A stretch of DNA of 64,000 bases from an uncultured Kordia sp. GTDB taxonomy: Bacteria; Bacteroidota; Bacteroidia; Flavobacteriales; Flavobacteriaceae. The stretch covers positions 124,001 through 188,000 of the forward strand of contig NZ_CANMEZ010000006.1 in assembly GCF_947496985.1 (NCBI RefSeq). Direction: 5' to 3'. This document shows positions 36,157-45,739 of this stretch, piece after piece; the first letter of the stretch is position 1; every line of letters begins with the position of its first letter. The translations under genes and the position numbers were made by a program. The notes below the pieces were generated by a model. It searched no databases. It had not been told where the DNA came from and saw nothing but the letters and a program-made list of their open reading frames with translations.

Positions 36157-36825
36157 CTAGATAGCTTTGAATTTCCAAAAATCGTTATCAGGCAAAGGCG
36201 CTTCATAGGTTATGAGTTCTTTAGAATCCGATGCTTCAAAAGTTAATTTCCATGCATGGAGACAAACTGATAGCGGCATATACTTTTTATCTGATCCATA
36301 TTTTTCATCGCCAACAATAGGAAGTTCAATATTTGCTAATTGCGCTCTTATTTGATGGAATCGCCCCGTTTTAGGTTTCACTTCCAAAAGGTAACCAATA
36401 TCATTTTTACCAATCACTTTGTAAGAAAGCATACAATTTTGTGTTCCTTTTGATTTTGATGGAACAATTTCTGCCTTTTTTTCTTTGTTATTTTTTATGA
36501 GAAAGTTTACTAGATTTCCTTTGTTCTTTGCAGGCTTGTTTTTAACAATTGCTAAATACGTTTTTTGAACTTTTCGACTACTAAACAATGTATTAAATGC
36601 TACCAGAATGCTTTTTTTCTTTGCCAGAATTAAAACGCCGCTAGTAACACGATCTAGTCTATGTATAATGCCGACATAAGGTTTTCGTTTACTTTTTAAA
36701 ATATGATTAAAAACCTGACTTTCAACAGTAATAGTTTCGTAAGGACTTTGTTCACTTATCAATCCAGCAGCTTTGTTTACAACTATATAATCGTTGTTTT
36801 CGTATATAACTTCGAGCTTAGACAT
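36157..36825 (-). CDS. RluA-family pseudouridine synthase
   Basis: 222 residues. Converts uridine to pseudouridine in rRNA or tRNA. The catalytic Asp is in GIIHRLDRVTSGVLILAKK; YLAIVKNKPAKNKG and PKTGRFHQIRAQLANI match the core motifs. The N-terminus has no S4 domain (starts VIYENNDYIVVNKAAG), like RluC/D-related short forms such as TruC. Position in RNA is not deducible. The YgiQ gene is upstream with a roughly 65-bp gap in the same direction. Confidence 0.9.
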   Translation of the reverse strand: MSKLEVIYENNDYIVVNKAAGLISEQSPYETITVESQVFNHILKSKRKPYVGIIHRLDRVTSGVLILAKKKSILVAFNTLFSSRKVQKTYLAIVKNKPAKNKGNLVNFLIKNNKEKKAEIVPSKSKGTQNCMLSYKVIGKNDIGYLLEVKPKTGRFHQIRAQLANIELPIVGDEKYGSDKKYMPLSVCLHAWKLTFEASDSKELITYEAPLPDNDFWKFKAI

Positions 36826-36890
36826 TACTGATTTTAGTTTTCAAGTTTCAAAAGAATAGACTTATATTTAAAAATAAAGCTTGCCTAAAT

Positions 36891-38843
36891 TTAACGTCGT
36901 TTTTTTCTGGATTTGTGTTTCTTCTTAGAACGCGAATGATGAGCAGGAATCGCATTATCAAAAGTGTTCTTCACCTTTTTTGGCTTAATACTTTTCCAAG
37001 AATTATTTTCTTCTTCGGGAACTAAAGCTTCTACTAAATCTTTTCTACCTAGTTTGTTCAATGTTTTTCTTATCCAACCTTTATTGTCCTTTTTATACCA
37101 AAAGAAGAAACGATGCTGTTCATCCTTTTCCTTTTTAGTTTTTGGAGTTTTGGTCGGTTTTAGTGTATATGGGTGATATCCACTATAATAAATAACCGTT
37201 GCTACTGTCATTGGCGTTGGTGTAAAGCCTTGGACTTGCTCTAACTGAAAACCCATTTCTTTAGTTTCTGCAGCCAAATTTGCCATATCTTCTACTTCAC
37301 AAGCTGGATGATTTGAAATAAAATAAGGAATCAACTGAAGTTTTAATTTCTTCTTTATGTTGATCTTATCAAAACGTTCTTTAAACTTATGAAAATATTG
37401 AAATGATGGTTTACGCATCAACTTTAAAACAGGATCAGACGTGTGTTCTGGAGCCACTTTTAAACGTCCAGAAACATGTTTTGTCATCACTTCCTCTGTA
37501 TAATCATCCAATTCTTTCGGATCAGCATTTTTATTGAATTCTGGCACTAACATATCATGACGAATTCCACTTCCAATAAATGATTTTTTGATTTTAGGAT
37601 GACTATCTACTGCTTGATATAATTTGGTTAACGGTTTATGAGATGTATCTAAATTACTACAGATTACAGGTGATATACATGAAGGAGCCACACATTTATC
37701 ACAAATGGATTGTACTTTCCCTTTCATTTTATACATATTAGCAGATGGTCCACCAATATCTGACAAATAGCCTTTAAAATCAGGCATGCTAGCAACTTTA
37801 TCAACTTCTCTTAATATGGATTCTTCACTACGACTTGCAATAAATTTTCCTTGATGTGCAGAAATTGTACAAAAACTACAACCTCCAAAACAACCACGGT
37901 GTATATTAATAGAAGTCTTAATCATTTCAAACGCAGGAATTGGCCCACGTTTATTATATTTTGGATGTGGCAAACGCGTATATGGCAGATCAAAAGAAGC
38001 ATCAATCTCCTTTTCTGTCATCGTAGGATATGGTGGGTTTATCACCAAAGTTTTATTGTTTACTCCTTGAAAAATTCTTCTTGCTTTAAGTTTATTAGAC
38101 TCTTGCTCTATGATTTTAAAATTAGAGGCAAATTTCTTTTTATCCTTTAAACAAACTTCATGCGATTCAATTTCTACATCATCCCAATTTTTATTTTTAG
38201 GAATCGTTTCATCTTTATGCACTAAAAAAGCAGTTTGCTTTATCGTTCTTAAGCTTGAAAATGGTACACCTTTTTGCAATAGCTTCACAACTTCTCGCAA
38301 AGGCTGTTCTCCCATACCATATACCAACATATCTGCTTTAGATGTTTCTAAAATAGTTGGCAATAGTTTATCACTCCAATAATCATAATGCGTTACACGA
38401 CGTAGTGAAGCTTCAATTCCTCCTATTAACACAGGAACATCTGGAAATTTATCTTTTAATATTTTTGAATAAACTGATGTAGCGTAATCTGGTCGAAACC
38501 CTTTATCTCCATTAGGCGTATAGGCATCTTTATCTCTACGTTTTTTACTCGCAGTATAATTACTCACCATCGGATCCATACAACCTCCCGTAACTCCAAA
38601 AAATAATTTTGGCGTTCCTAACTTCGTAAAATCCTGTAAATCATCATTTACACTTGGTTGTGGAACAATAGCTACTTTTAGTCCATAACTTTCCAAAATA
38701 CGACCAATTACTGCTGGTCCAAATGAAGGATGATCTACATAAGCATCTCCACTAAATAGAATAACATCTAATTCTTCCCAACCTCGAATTTTCACTTCTT
38801 TGTTCGTTGTTGGTAACCAATCTGAAAGTTTGTTCATCTGCAT
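36891..38843 (-). CDS. YgiQ-family radical SAM protein
   Basis: 650 residues. The N-terminal domain (about 1-290) begins WLPTTNKEVKIRGWEELDVI. A 4Fe-4S radical SAM core follows with CFGGCSFC (CxxxCxxC) and EHTSDPVLKLMRKPS. The C-terminus is basic and Lys/Arg-rich (HSRSKKKHKSRKKRR). The reaction of this widely conserved family is unknown; a 5'-deoxyadenosyl-radical modification of RNA or protein is inferred from the core. Divergent from the CHAP-domain gene. Confidence 0.93.
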   Translation of the reverse strand: MQMNKLSDWLPTTNKEVKIRGWEELDVILFSGDAYVDHPSFGPAVIGRILESYGLKVAIVPQPSVNDDLQDFTKLGTPKLFFGVTGGCMDPMVSNYTASKKRRDKDAYTPNGDKGFRPDYATSVYSKILKDKFPDVPVLIGGIEASLRRVTHYDYWSDKLLPTILETSKADMLVYGMGEQPLREVVKLLQKGVPFSSLRTIKQTAFLVHKDETIPKNKNWDDVEIESHEVCLKDKKKFASNFKIIEQESNKLKARRIFQGVNNKTLVINPPYPTMTEKEIDASFDLPYTRLPHPKYNKRGPIPAFEMIKTSINIHRGCFGGCSFCTISAHQGKFIASRSEESILREVDKVASMPDFKGYLSDIGGPSANMYKMKGKVQSICDKCVAPSCISPVICSNLDTSHKPLTKLYQAVDSHPKIKKSFIGSGIRHDMLVPEFNKNADPKELDDYTEEVMTKHVSGRLKVAPEHTSDPVLKLMRKPSFQYFHKFKERFDKINIKKKLKLQLIPYFISNHPACEVEDMANLAAETKEMGFQLEQVQGFTPTPMTVATVIYYSGYHPYTLKPTKTPKTKKEKDEQHRFFFWYKKDNKGWIRKTLNKLGRKDLVEALVPEEENNSWKSIKPKKVKNTFDNAIPAHHSRSKKKHKSRKKRR

Positions 38844-39030
38844 ATCAATGCAAAGGTAAGGTAAATTAGTTTTACAACTAAATACAAGCGTTCTTCAGTG
38901 TAAATTTGTTGCCTAGCTTATTTGGCGCTTGCAAAAACTCGAAAAAATTGGAATAAAATATTTTAATACAGTTTTTTATTCACTCCTTTTGTTATTACTT
39001 TACATGAAATGAGAATTAACTTTTTTCAAC

Positions 39031-39618
39031 GTGAAACGAAAATTACTCTTCATATTTTTCATCCTTATATTTTGTGTTGGATTATTGAAACTATCACAAT
39101 ATGTAAATGTAAATCCATTTAGAACGGTTGGAGAAGAATTAGATTCTTTCAATAATGTTTCAGTTTATTATAATGGCGCAGTCAACAATGTAGAAAGACG
39201 AAATGTAGCAAAAGATGGTTACAATCTCGGTTTGGAGTTTCAATGTGTAGAGTTTGTAAAACGGTATTATTATAAGCATTTAAACCATAAAATGCCTGAT
39301 AGTTACGGACATGCAAAAGATTTTTTTAATCCAACAGTAAAAGATGGAAAACTAAACAAACAACGAAACCTGATTCAATACAAAAACGGAAGCACTTCCA
39401 AACCAAAAATAAATGATATTTTAGTATTTAAAAGTTCTTGGTATAATTCGTTTGGACATGTCGCCATCGTTACTAAAATTACAAAAAATTCAGTTACTAT
39501 TATTCAGCAAAATGCTGGTTTCTATAGCAATACCCGTGTTTCTTATGATTTAATAAAAGAAGATAATCGTTGGAAAATATTAGATAATAACATTGTAGGT
39601 TGGTTGCGAAAAAAATAA
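39031..39618 (+). CDS. CHAP-domain amidase/peptidase-like protein
   Basis: 195 residues with GTG start (the nearby ATG at 39008 is in another frame). One N-terminal membrane segment or uncleaved signal (about 5-21). The CHAP core has catalytic Cys in GLEFQCVEFVKRYYY and His in SFGHVAIVTKI, then an Asn/Asp-like third residue in the QQNAGFY strand. Such enzymes cleave peptidoglycan cross-links or act as amidases/peptidases in the periplasm or on exported substrates. The next gene, convergent, is a small double-glycine leader peptide, so a processing role cannot be excluded. Confidence 0.85.
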   Translation: MKRKLLFIFFILIFCVGLLKLSQYVNVNPFRTVGEELDSFNNVSVYYNGAVNNVERRNVAKDGYNLGLEFQCVEFVKRYYYKHLNHKMPDSYGHAKDFFNPTVKDGKLNKQRNLIQYKNGSTSKPKINDILVFKSSWYNSFGHVAIVTKITKNSVTIIQQNAGFYSNTRVSYDLIKEDNRWKILDNNIVGWLRKK

Positions 39619-39655
39619 ACCCATAACTATTAAGACAGGTGAGAAAAACTTAAAA

Positions 39656-39689
39656 AAGCTGTCTAAAATAATCGTTTTTTAGACAGCTT
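39656..39689. terminator. Bidirectional hairpin between CHAP gene and leader-peptide gene
   Basis: Perfect 13-bp stem AAGCTGTCTAAAA/TTTTAGACAGCTT with an 8-base loop, 37 bp after the CHAP stop and 13 bp beyond the convergent peptide gene's stop. T-rich flanks on both strands suit a shared terminator. Confidence 0.75.
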
Positions 39690-39702
39690 CTTTGTATTAA
39701 AT

Positions 39703-39903
39703 TTAGAATGGAGTAATGTCGAAGCATACTAAAACATATGTACATGGTCTAATACGTCTGTAGTTACATCCTACTGGCGGCGGAGCTAATACTGGTTCTT
39801 CACAAGGAAGATCAATTCCAATTGGAATTAATGCACCTCCATTAATTGCTTTTTGCTCAGCTTTACTTAAAGCTTTTCCAATACTTAAAATGTGTTTTTT
39901 CAT
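39703..39903 (-). CDS. Double-glycine leader peptide (putative ribosomal natural-product precursor)
   Basis: 66 residues. The leader MKKHILSIGKALSKAEQKAI ends in NGG, a Kordia/Flavobacteriaceae-type bacteriocin-like leader cut after Gly-Gly by a C39-peptidase transporter. The ~43-residue core (ALIPIGIDLPCEEPVLAPPP...) has four Cys in PCEEP, VGCNY, RPCTY and LVCFD, and is Pro- and aromatic-rich. No maturase, transporter or immunity gene is recognisable beside it; those may be elsewhere in the genome. The small gene is shielded by a hairpin downstream (39656-39689). Confidence 0.75.
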   Translation of the reverse strand: MKKHILSIGKALSKAEQKAINGGALIPIGIDLPCEEPVLAPPPVGCNYRRIRPCTYVLVCFDITPF

Positions 39904-40035
39904 GATTAAAAAATTTAAAATTAGTAATGATTAAAAAATTTTGGTGCTACAAATTACACCATAGAAATCATTTTACAATTTAATATTCGGAAAAATAATA
40001 CAATTCAAGCTACAGGTTACTTACATGAAGAATAC

Positions 40036-40188
40036 TTATTCAGGAGTATTATCATCTTTGTTTTTCTTATTGAAGAAAACTTCAGCAGGCATGCCCAATA
40101 TTTTAACTCCTTTAGGATAATAATAGGAATACACCAAAACTGCTGCAAAAATGACAAAGAGGATCAACGTAATAATAATTGTTTTCAT
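40036..40188 (-). CDS. Small 50-residue single-span membrane protein
   Basis: Read directly from the minus strand: MKTIIITLILFVIFAAVLVY at the N-terminus, then SYYYPKGVKILGMPAEV and a charged tail NKKNKDDNTPE. One membrane span and 50 codons. Codon use (AT-rich, no rare runs) and the absence of conflicting genes suggest it is real. It lies upstream of the leader-peptide gene on the same strand but 130 bp away, so cotranscription is uncertain. Confidence 0.55.
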   Translation of the reverse strand: MKTIIITLILFVIFAAVLVYSYYYPKGVKILGMPAEVFFNKKNKDDNTPE

Positions 40189-40270
40189 ACTTAAATTTGT
40201 CTAACTTTTGTATTAAAAGTGACAAAAAAAGAATAGCTTTATGTTTCTTATAGAGTCAATATCTTAGTAA

Positions 40271-40597
40271 ATGAAAGACAAATATTTAAAAGAGTTTAAA
40301 GATAAATCACAAGAGGAACTTTTAGAAATCATCAAAAACGCTATCAGATATAATAGTTACGAAGTTGATGCAGCACACCAATTGTTAAGAAATAAAACGG
40401 CAACGTTTACGCAATATCAAGAGTTAATCGGTGAAAAAACCGCTTCCAAAGAAAGTGAAAATATTTTTTCAACTATTTTAAAGTGGATTGGCATTATCCT
40501 TTTCTTTCCAATGTCGTTAATTGTTGTTGCATATTATAAAAATAAAAAAGCAAAGAAGGAATATTACGCAAATAATAGACCGCATAATGAGCGTTAA
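40271..40597 (+). CDS. Small single-span membrane protein
   Basis: 108 residues: an amphipathic N-terminal helical domain (DKSQEELLEIIKNAIRYNSY, then AAHQLLRNKTATFTQYQELI), one membrane span (about 72-90, IGIILFFPMSLIVVAYYK) and a basic tail. The N-terminal helices resemble the generic sensing helices seen in membrane protein families, but I cannot assign one. Convergent with the metallopeptidase-like gene, with only 3 bp between the stops. Confidence 0.6.
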   Translation: MKDKYLKEFKDKSQEELLEIIKNAIRYNSYEVDAAHQLLRNKTATFTQYQELIGEKTASKESENIFSTILKWIGIILFFPMSLIVVAYYKNKKAKKEYYANNRPHNER

Positions 40598-40600
40598 AAA

Positions 40601-41419
40601 TTATATCTGCACATGAATATGATCATCATGCCGCACAGCGTGACAACCGTGAAAACGTATTTTTGAACTTGTTAGTTTCATTCGTTTTTTTAAATGTGGC
40701 TCAATAAATATTTTTTTGATTTTCCCAGAATTTGTCAAAATTTGAATGAATCTTTTGGTGCGTTTTGTATCAAATGAATAGTCATTTTTTTTGTATTGCG
40801 GCACTAGTTTTTCTAGCAAACTATATTGAAAATATCCTTTATTAATACAATATTCAGGCATGTTCTCCTCTCCTATTTTTGGCAATTCACAAACACCATA
40901 ACCCAACCAAGATGGGCTTCCGTTTTTATCTTCTTTAGTAATTGGATCCGTATAATAGAAAGCCAAATCTATTTTTCGTCCATCGTTATGACTCCAATGT
41001 GGCAACAAGGGGAATTTCGCACCAAGCGGAAAACAACCATCTAAGTAATAGGTTTTCGTTTCTGGAAACTCTTTCTGCATTTGAGCTGCTGAATGTATTA
41101 ATACATCATACAAATCTCCATCAACATAATGACGATTCATCATATAGGTATACATACGTAATGGTTGTAACACTGAATGTGTAATTGGCAATGCTTTTCT
41201 GTTATAAAAACTTGAAGCCAAAAAAGGTAATACCACAAAAGACAGCAGACTATATAAAACTATAAAAAGTCCAAAATTGAATACTTTTCGTTTCCAATCC
41301 AAAGTTGTTATATAACGTCTCAACCATAGATAGATCATATACGCCAAACCGCCAACTTGTGTGGTAATCGTGAGTAGTAAAACTATAAAAATGTGTGTTA
41401 TAACACGAAAAACACGCAT
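40601..41419 (-). CDS. Membrane-anchored LAS-type (MepA/VanY-like) metallopeptidase
   Basis: 272 residues with two N-terminal membrane segments (about 7-30 and 48-70) and a periplasmic C-terminal domain. The zinc motif of LAS murein peptidases is present: H144-x6-D151 in SHNDGRKIDLAF, and H-x-H at the end in RHDDHIHVQI (H267, H269). MepA and VanY relatives cleave D-Ala-D-Ala or murein cross-bridges. The insert between the two motifs (about 115 residues) is long and no family is matched with certainty. It is the second possible wall hydrolase in this 2.4-kb stretch with the leader peptide. Confidence 0.6.
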   Translation of the reverse strand: MRVFRVITHIFIVLLLTITTQVGGLAYMIYLWLRRYITTLDWKRKVFNFGLFIVLYSLLSFVVLPFLASSFYNRKALPITHSVLQPLRMYTYMMNRHYVDGDLYDVLIHSAAQMQKEFPETKTYYLDGCFPLGAKFPLLPHWSHNDGRKIDLAFYYTDPITKEDKNGSPSWLGYGVCELPKIGEENMPEYCINKGYFQYSLLEKLVPQYKKNDYSFDTKRTKRFIQILTNSGKIKKIFIEPHLKKRMKLTSSKIRFHGCHAVRHDDHIHVQI

Positions 41420-41532
41420 ATTTCTTATTTTTTATGATAATTAAATTAACGGTAAAATATCCCCGTTTCACCTTTTTTTAATCCCAATTCGGCAGAATGT
41501 ACTTTTCTAAATTTTTATTCTGAAACATATTT

Positions 41533-43926
41533 GTGTATCAAAAAACACGAACAGTTATGTTAAAAACTTTACTCAACACTATTTTATTGTTTGCAAGTTT
41601 CTCAATGCTTGCGCAAAGTACCATTTCAGGAAAAGTTATGGACGAATCTAAACAACCTTTATCCTTTGCGAATGTAGTTTTATATGAAACCGAAAGCAAT
41701 AAAGCTATCAAAGCCGTTACGGTAGCCGATGACGGAACGTTTATATTCAAAAATGTTGAAAACGGAACATATACAGTAGAAGCTTCTATATTTGGTTATA
41801 AAACAGAAAAATCGATTGTAATAAAAATTGAATCTAGCAAAAACGCAACTTTCGATTTTGTATTGAAAGAAGACTTACCAGAAAATTTAGGCGAAGTTAC
41901 CATTACAGCAAAAAAGCCAGTTATTACACAAACCGCCGAAAAGTTAGTTGTGAATTTAGAAAATTCAGAAATGATCAATTCTAATGTGCGTGATGTAGTT
42001 AAAAAAATCCCTGGTGTCATTGTCGCTGGTGGAAATTTAAGTTATGCCGGACAAAGCAATGTTCGTATCCTAATCAACGGAAAACAAACCAATTATATGG
42101 ACATGCAAACGCTATTGCGTGAAATGCCTGCCGATAATATTGCGAAAATTGAATTGGTACAACAACCTGGAGCTGAATATGATGCAGATGGTTCTGGAGC
42201 GTTGATCAATATCATTTTAAAGAAAAATGTAAAGCTTGGAACCTATGGAACCTTAAAAACTATGGTTGGTTATGCAGATGATTTTACATACCGTACAAGT
42301 GCATCTATCGCTAGTTTTAAAGATAAAATTAATTGGCAAGCAAGCGCAAGTTACTCACGTGGTTCTTGGCGAGAAGATTTACAAATTATACGCAAAGTTG
42401 GTGATGAAACCTTTGATCAATTTTCCCGTTCGCCTTTTGACCCAAATACATTGCGTTTGAGTGGTGGATTGGATTATTACATCAACAAAAAACACACAAC
42501 AGGAATTAGCGTACGACGAACGGGAAGTTCTTCAAATAGAGTTACGGATAATATCACAAACATTACAAGTAATGGAACTATGGAGGCATTGGAAACAGAT
42601 AACAGTTTTGAGCGCGACTGGGCTTTGTATGTGATCAATCCGTATTATGAATATGATGATGATGTAAATAAGTTAACTCTCGATTTTAATTATGTAGATT
42701 ACAATTCTACCAATGAAAACAATCTATTCCAAGTTGGACAAAGTACAGTAGCGTACGACAATCAACGTTATTTTCAAGATGCCGATTATAAGATTTATAC
42801 GTATCAAGCAGATTACAAACGTCAATTGAGTAAAAAAGCTACTTTAAGTACAGGATTTAAATATTCGGATGTAGATTCGGATAGTGATTTAAAATCTTTG
42901 GTACAAAATGCCAGCGGTGAGTTTGTAAACAATGCCAATCAAACCAATCGTTTTTTAATTGATGAAAGTATTATTGCAGCGTATGCAAAACTGAATGTTA
43001 CATTGGATCAATGGTCATTTTCTGGTGGATTACGTTGGGAACAAAGTGAAACGAAAGGAACATCACAAAACTTGAATACTTCTTTAGATAGAACGATTTC
43101 AAAATTTTTCCCAAGTTTGAGTGTTTCACGTAAAATTACAGATGAAATTGCTGCAAATCTTGCGTATAGTTACCGTATTCAACGTCCATCATATGAAACA
43201 TTGAATCCGTTTGTATATTATTACGATCCATTTACTTTTGAAGAGGGAAATCCGACTTTAAAACCTGCGTTATCAAATAGTTTTCGTTTCAACTTAACGT
43301 ATGAGAATCAACCATTTTTCAGTGTAAGCTATAGAAAAACTGATGACACCTTATTTCAAATTGTAGCGCAAAATGATGTAACTTCTGAAACTTCCCGTTC
43401 GACAATCAATTTAGCAAATAACGAAAACTGGAGCTTTAGCCTGTTTGCACCTTTAAGTTTTGTAAAAGGTTTGGAAGGATATACGGGAGTTATTGTAAAT
43501 CATAATAGATATACTTCAGAAAATTTAACACCAGTTTTAGACAACTCGCTTTGGAGTATGACCTGGTATACAAGTGCTGAATATAAATTACCTTGGAACA
43601 TTCAATCAGAAATCTCTGGATATTATACGTCTGGCGGATTAGACGGTCAAATTGAATTTGATTGGATTGCAGGAATTGACATTGCGTTTAGCAAAAAATT
43701 CTTAGACGAAAAATTAAAAGTTAGCTTAGAGTTGGAAGAAATTTTAGATCGAAAGTTTAACGGAGCTATTAATTATGATAACATAAATGCAAACATCATT
43801 AGTGATTGGCCGCGTAGAAATGTATTCTTACAATTGAGTTATAGTTTTGGTAAGAAATACAACAAATCGAAAAATAGAAAAAGTGGCGCTGGTGATGAAG
43901 TTGATCGTATAAAAACACAACAATAA
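41533..43926 (+). CDS. TonB-dependent/outer-membrane beta-barrel protein with regulatory domain (OMP_b-brl_3 type)
   Basis: The open frame begins at a GTG (41533), but the ATG at 41557 (MLKTLLNTILLFASFSMLAQ) gives a standard signal peptide and is the preferred start. The N-terminal CarboxypepD_reg-like domain (about 30-115; ISGKVMDESKQPLSFANVV) is followed by a plug-like segment (SNVRDVVKKIPGVIVAGGNL; AKIELVQQPGAEYDADGSG) and a large barrel. Family is the TonB receptor relatives whose C-terminal half is OMP_b-brl_3. The ligand is unknown. The two-component pair begins 30 bp downstream and may be cotranscribed. Confidence 0.9.
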   Translation: MYQKTRTVMLKTLLNTILLFASFSMLAQSTISGKVMDESKQPLSFANVVLYETESNKAIKAVTVADDGTFIFKNVENGTYTVEASIFGYKTEKSIVIKIESSKNATFDFVLKEDLPENLGEVTITAKKPVITQTAEKLVVNLENSEMINSNVRDVVKKIPGVIVAGGNLSYAGQSNVRILINGKQTNYMDMQTLLREMPADNIAKIELVQQPGAEYDADGSGALINIILKKNVKLGTYGTLKTMVGYADDFTYRTSASIASFKDKINWQASASYSRGSWREDLQIIRKVGDETFDQFSRSPFDPNTLRLSGGLDYYINKKHTTGISVRRTGSSSNRVTDNITNITSNGTMEALETDNSFERDWALYVINPYYEYDDDVNKLTLDFNYVDYNSTNENNLFQVGQSTVAYDNQRYFQDADYKIYTYQADYKRQLSKKATLSTGFKYSDVDSDSDLKSLVQNASGEFVNNANQTNRFLIDESIIAAYAKLNVTLDQWSFSGGLRWEQSETKGTSQNLNTSLDRTISKFFPSLSVSRKITDEIAANLAYSYRIQRPSYETLNPFVYYYDPFTFEEGNPTLKPALSNSFRFNLTYENQPFFSVSYRKTDDTLFQIVAQNDVTSETSRSTINLANNENWSFSLFAPLSFVKGLEGYTGVIVNHNRYTSENLTPVLDNSLWSMTWYTSAEYKLPWNIQSEISGYYTSGGLDGQIEFDWIAGIDIAFSKKFLDEKLKVSLELEEILDRKFNGAINYDNINANIISDWPRRNVFLQLSYSFGKKYNKSKNRKSGAGDEVDRIKTQQ

Positions 43927-43956
43927 TAATTTTTGAACTATTTTTAAGGACTTATT

Positions 43957-44970
43957 ATGAATATAAAGCTCAACAGATCAGATTACATGTTACTCATAAT
44001 TTATTATGGCGTGGCTGTACTGATGTCGATTTATGACTATGCAAAAAAAGGAGAGGATTTAATTGAATACCTACTAGATATTCCTTCCTTTGTTATTGTA
44101 GATATTACTGTTATTTGCTTATTCTTATATTGGTTACTTCCCAATTATGTACTAAATAATAAAAAATATTTTCAATTCACATTTTGGGGATTATTTACCT
44201 TAATTATAGCTGGTTTTTGGGAAGATGTTGTTGGTTTTTATAGCGGTGGTGGTGATTGGAATACATTTAAATATGGGTTTCAACAATGCATGAACTACAT
44301 CTCAAATACTACACAAAGTATTGGATTACCTTTCGGTTTGTTATTAGCGAAAAAGTATTATGAAGAACAAATTCTGTATGGAAACATTAAGGAAAAACAG
44401 AAAGAAAACGAGTTAAAATTGTTACGTTCGCAAATTAGTCCGCATTTTTTATTTAACAATTTAAATACACTGGATGCGCTTATTGATAGCGACAAAGAAA
44501 AAGCAAAAGAATACATCAATCGCTTGTCTCTAATCTATCGTTATCTCATTCAAACAAAAGATGCCGAAGTAATGGAATTGACTGAAGAAATGAATTTTGC
44601 TGAAAATTATATGTTTCTTATTAAAACACGTTTCGGGAATGATTATGAGTTTGAAATTATCAAAAATGTATCATTAAACGATAAATTTGTTCCTACAGGA
44701 GCAATTCAAACGTTGCTTGAAAATATTGCCAAACACAATCGTGCGCAACATGGAAAAGTAATTTCTGCAACCTTAACAATTGATGAAGAGTGGTTAACTG
44801 TTTCAAACACAAAAAGTAACATTAAACCAATACAAGAATCTTTAGGAACTGGTTTGAAAAATCTGGAATACAGATATACGCTATTATCAGATCAAAAACC
44901 TGTAATTTCTAATACGCCAGATACATATACTATCAAAATACCAATCATACAACTTAGTAACGAGTTATAA
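43957..44970 (+). CDS. LytS/YehU-type sensor histidine kinase
   Basis: 337 residues. Four membrane segments at the N-terminus (about 10-130), a coiled-coil (EKQKENELKLLRSQ), and the His_kinase (PF06580) motif with phospho-acceptor in SPHFLFNNLNTLDALI. A degenerate HATPase_c domain follows (ENIAKHNRAQHGK; GTGLKNLEYRYTLL). It senses an unknown signal from the membrane and phosphorylates the LytTR regulator encoded 3 bp downstream. The upstream barrel gene in the same direction suggests an outer-membrane function under this system. Confidence 0.9.
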   Translation: MNIKLNRSDYMLLIIYYGVAVLMSIYDYAKKGEDLIEYLLDIPSFVIVDITVICLFLYWLLPNYVLNNKKYFQFTFWGLFTLIIAGFWEDVVGFYSGGGDWNTFKYGFQQCMNYISNTTQSIGLPFGLLLAKKYYEEQILYGNIKEKQKENELKLLRSQISPHFLFNNLNTLDALIDSDKEKAKEYINRLSLIYRYLIQTKDAEVMELTEEMNFAENYMFLIKTRFGNDYEFEIIKNVSLNDKFVPTGAIQTLLENIAKHNRAQHGKVISATLTIDEEWLTVSNTKSNIKPIQESLGTGLKNLEYRYTLLSDQKPVISNTPDTYTIKIPIIQLSNEL

Positions 44971-44973
44971 ACC

Positions 44974-45738
44974 ATGTATATATTAATTTTAGAAGATGAA
45001 ATTCCGGCTTACGACAAGCTTTTGGCAAATTTAAATGTCTATTTTAATGAAGAAATCACGCATGATTGGGCGCGTTCTAATGAAAAGGCAGAAGAGCTAA
45101 TTACTAAAAATAGTTATGATGTAATTCTGTCTGATATTCAATTATTGGACGGAATTTCATTTGATGTATTTAATTCGGTTACGATTTCTTGTCCGATTAT
45201 ATTTTGTTCGGCACATGATGAATATTTATTTCAAGCATTTCGTACCAACGGAATTGCTTATATTTTAAAACCATACACACAAGAAGACATAAAACAAGCC
45301 TTGCAAAAGTTTCAATCTTTTTTTAAAACAGAAAGCTACCAACCCATTCACAACGAGACTATTGATTTTTTAAAAACAGCATTAAAACAAGAAGAAATTC
45401 ATTATAAAAAACGGTTTGTGATAAAAAAATCTAAAGGAATTCAATTGCTTAATGTGACTGATATTAGCTTGATTGAAGCTTCAGGCGATTTTTGCATGGC
45501 GATAGATCATTCTGGCAAAAAATATCCTATTTCGCATAATTTGAGTACTATTTTTGAGATGTTGAATCCGTTAAAATTCTTCCGTATCAACCGAAGTCAG
45601 ATTGTACATATTGAATATATTCAAAATATTGAAAGTCATTTTAAAAACCGCTTACTCATTGAACTTTCAGGAATTAAAGAAAAAGCAATGACTAGTTCAT
45701 CTACAACTTCTGATTTTAGAAAGTGGCTGGAACAGTAG
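44974..45738 (+). CDS. LytTR-family response regulator
   Basis: 254 residues: an N-terminal receiver with acceptor Asp in YDVILSDIQLLDG, KPYTQEDI at its end, and a C-terminal LytTR DNA-binding domain (KSKGIQLLNVTDISLIEASG; NPLKFFRINRSQIVHIEYIQ; MTSSSTTSDFRKWL). Partner of the LytS-like kinase immediately upstream. A tandem repeat array begins directly after its stop codon TAG at 45736-45738. Confidence 0.93.
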   Translation: MYILILEDEIPAYDKLLANLNVYFNEEITHDWARSNEKAEELITKNSYDVILSDIQLLDGISFDVFNSVTISCPIIFCSAHDEYLFQAFRTNGIAYILKPYTQEDIKQALQKFQSFFKTESYQPIHNETIDFLKTALKQEEIHYKKRFVIKKSKGIQLLNVTDISLIEASGDFCMAIDHSGKKYPISHNLSTIFEMLNPLKFFRINRSQIVHIEYIQNIESHFKNRLLIELSGIKEKAMTSSSTTSDFRKWLEQ

Positions 45739-45739
45739 C

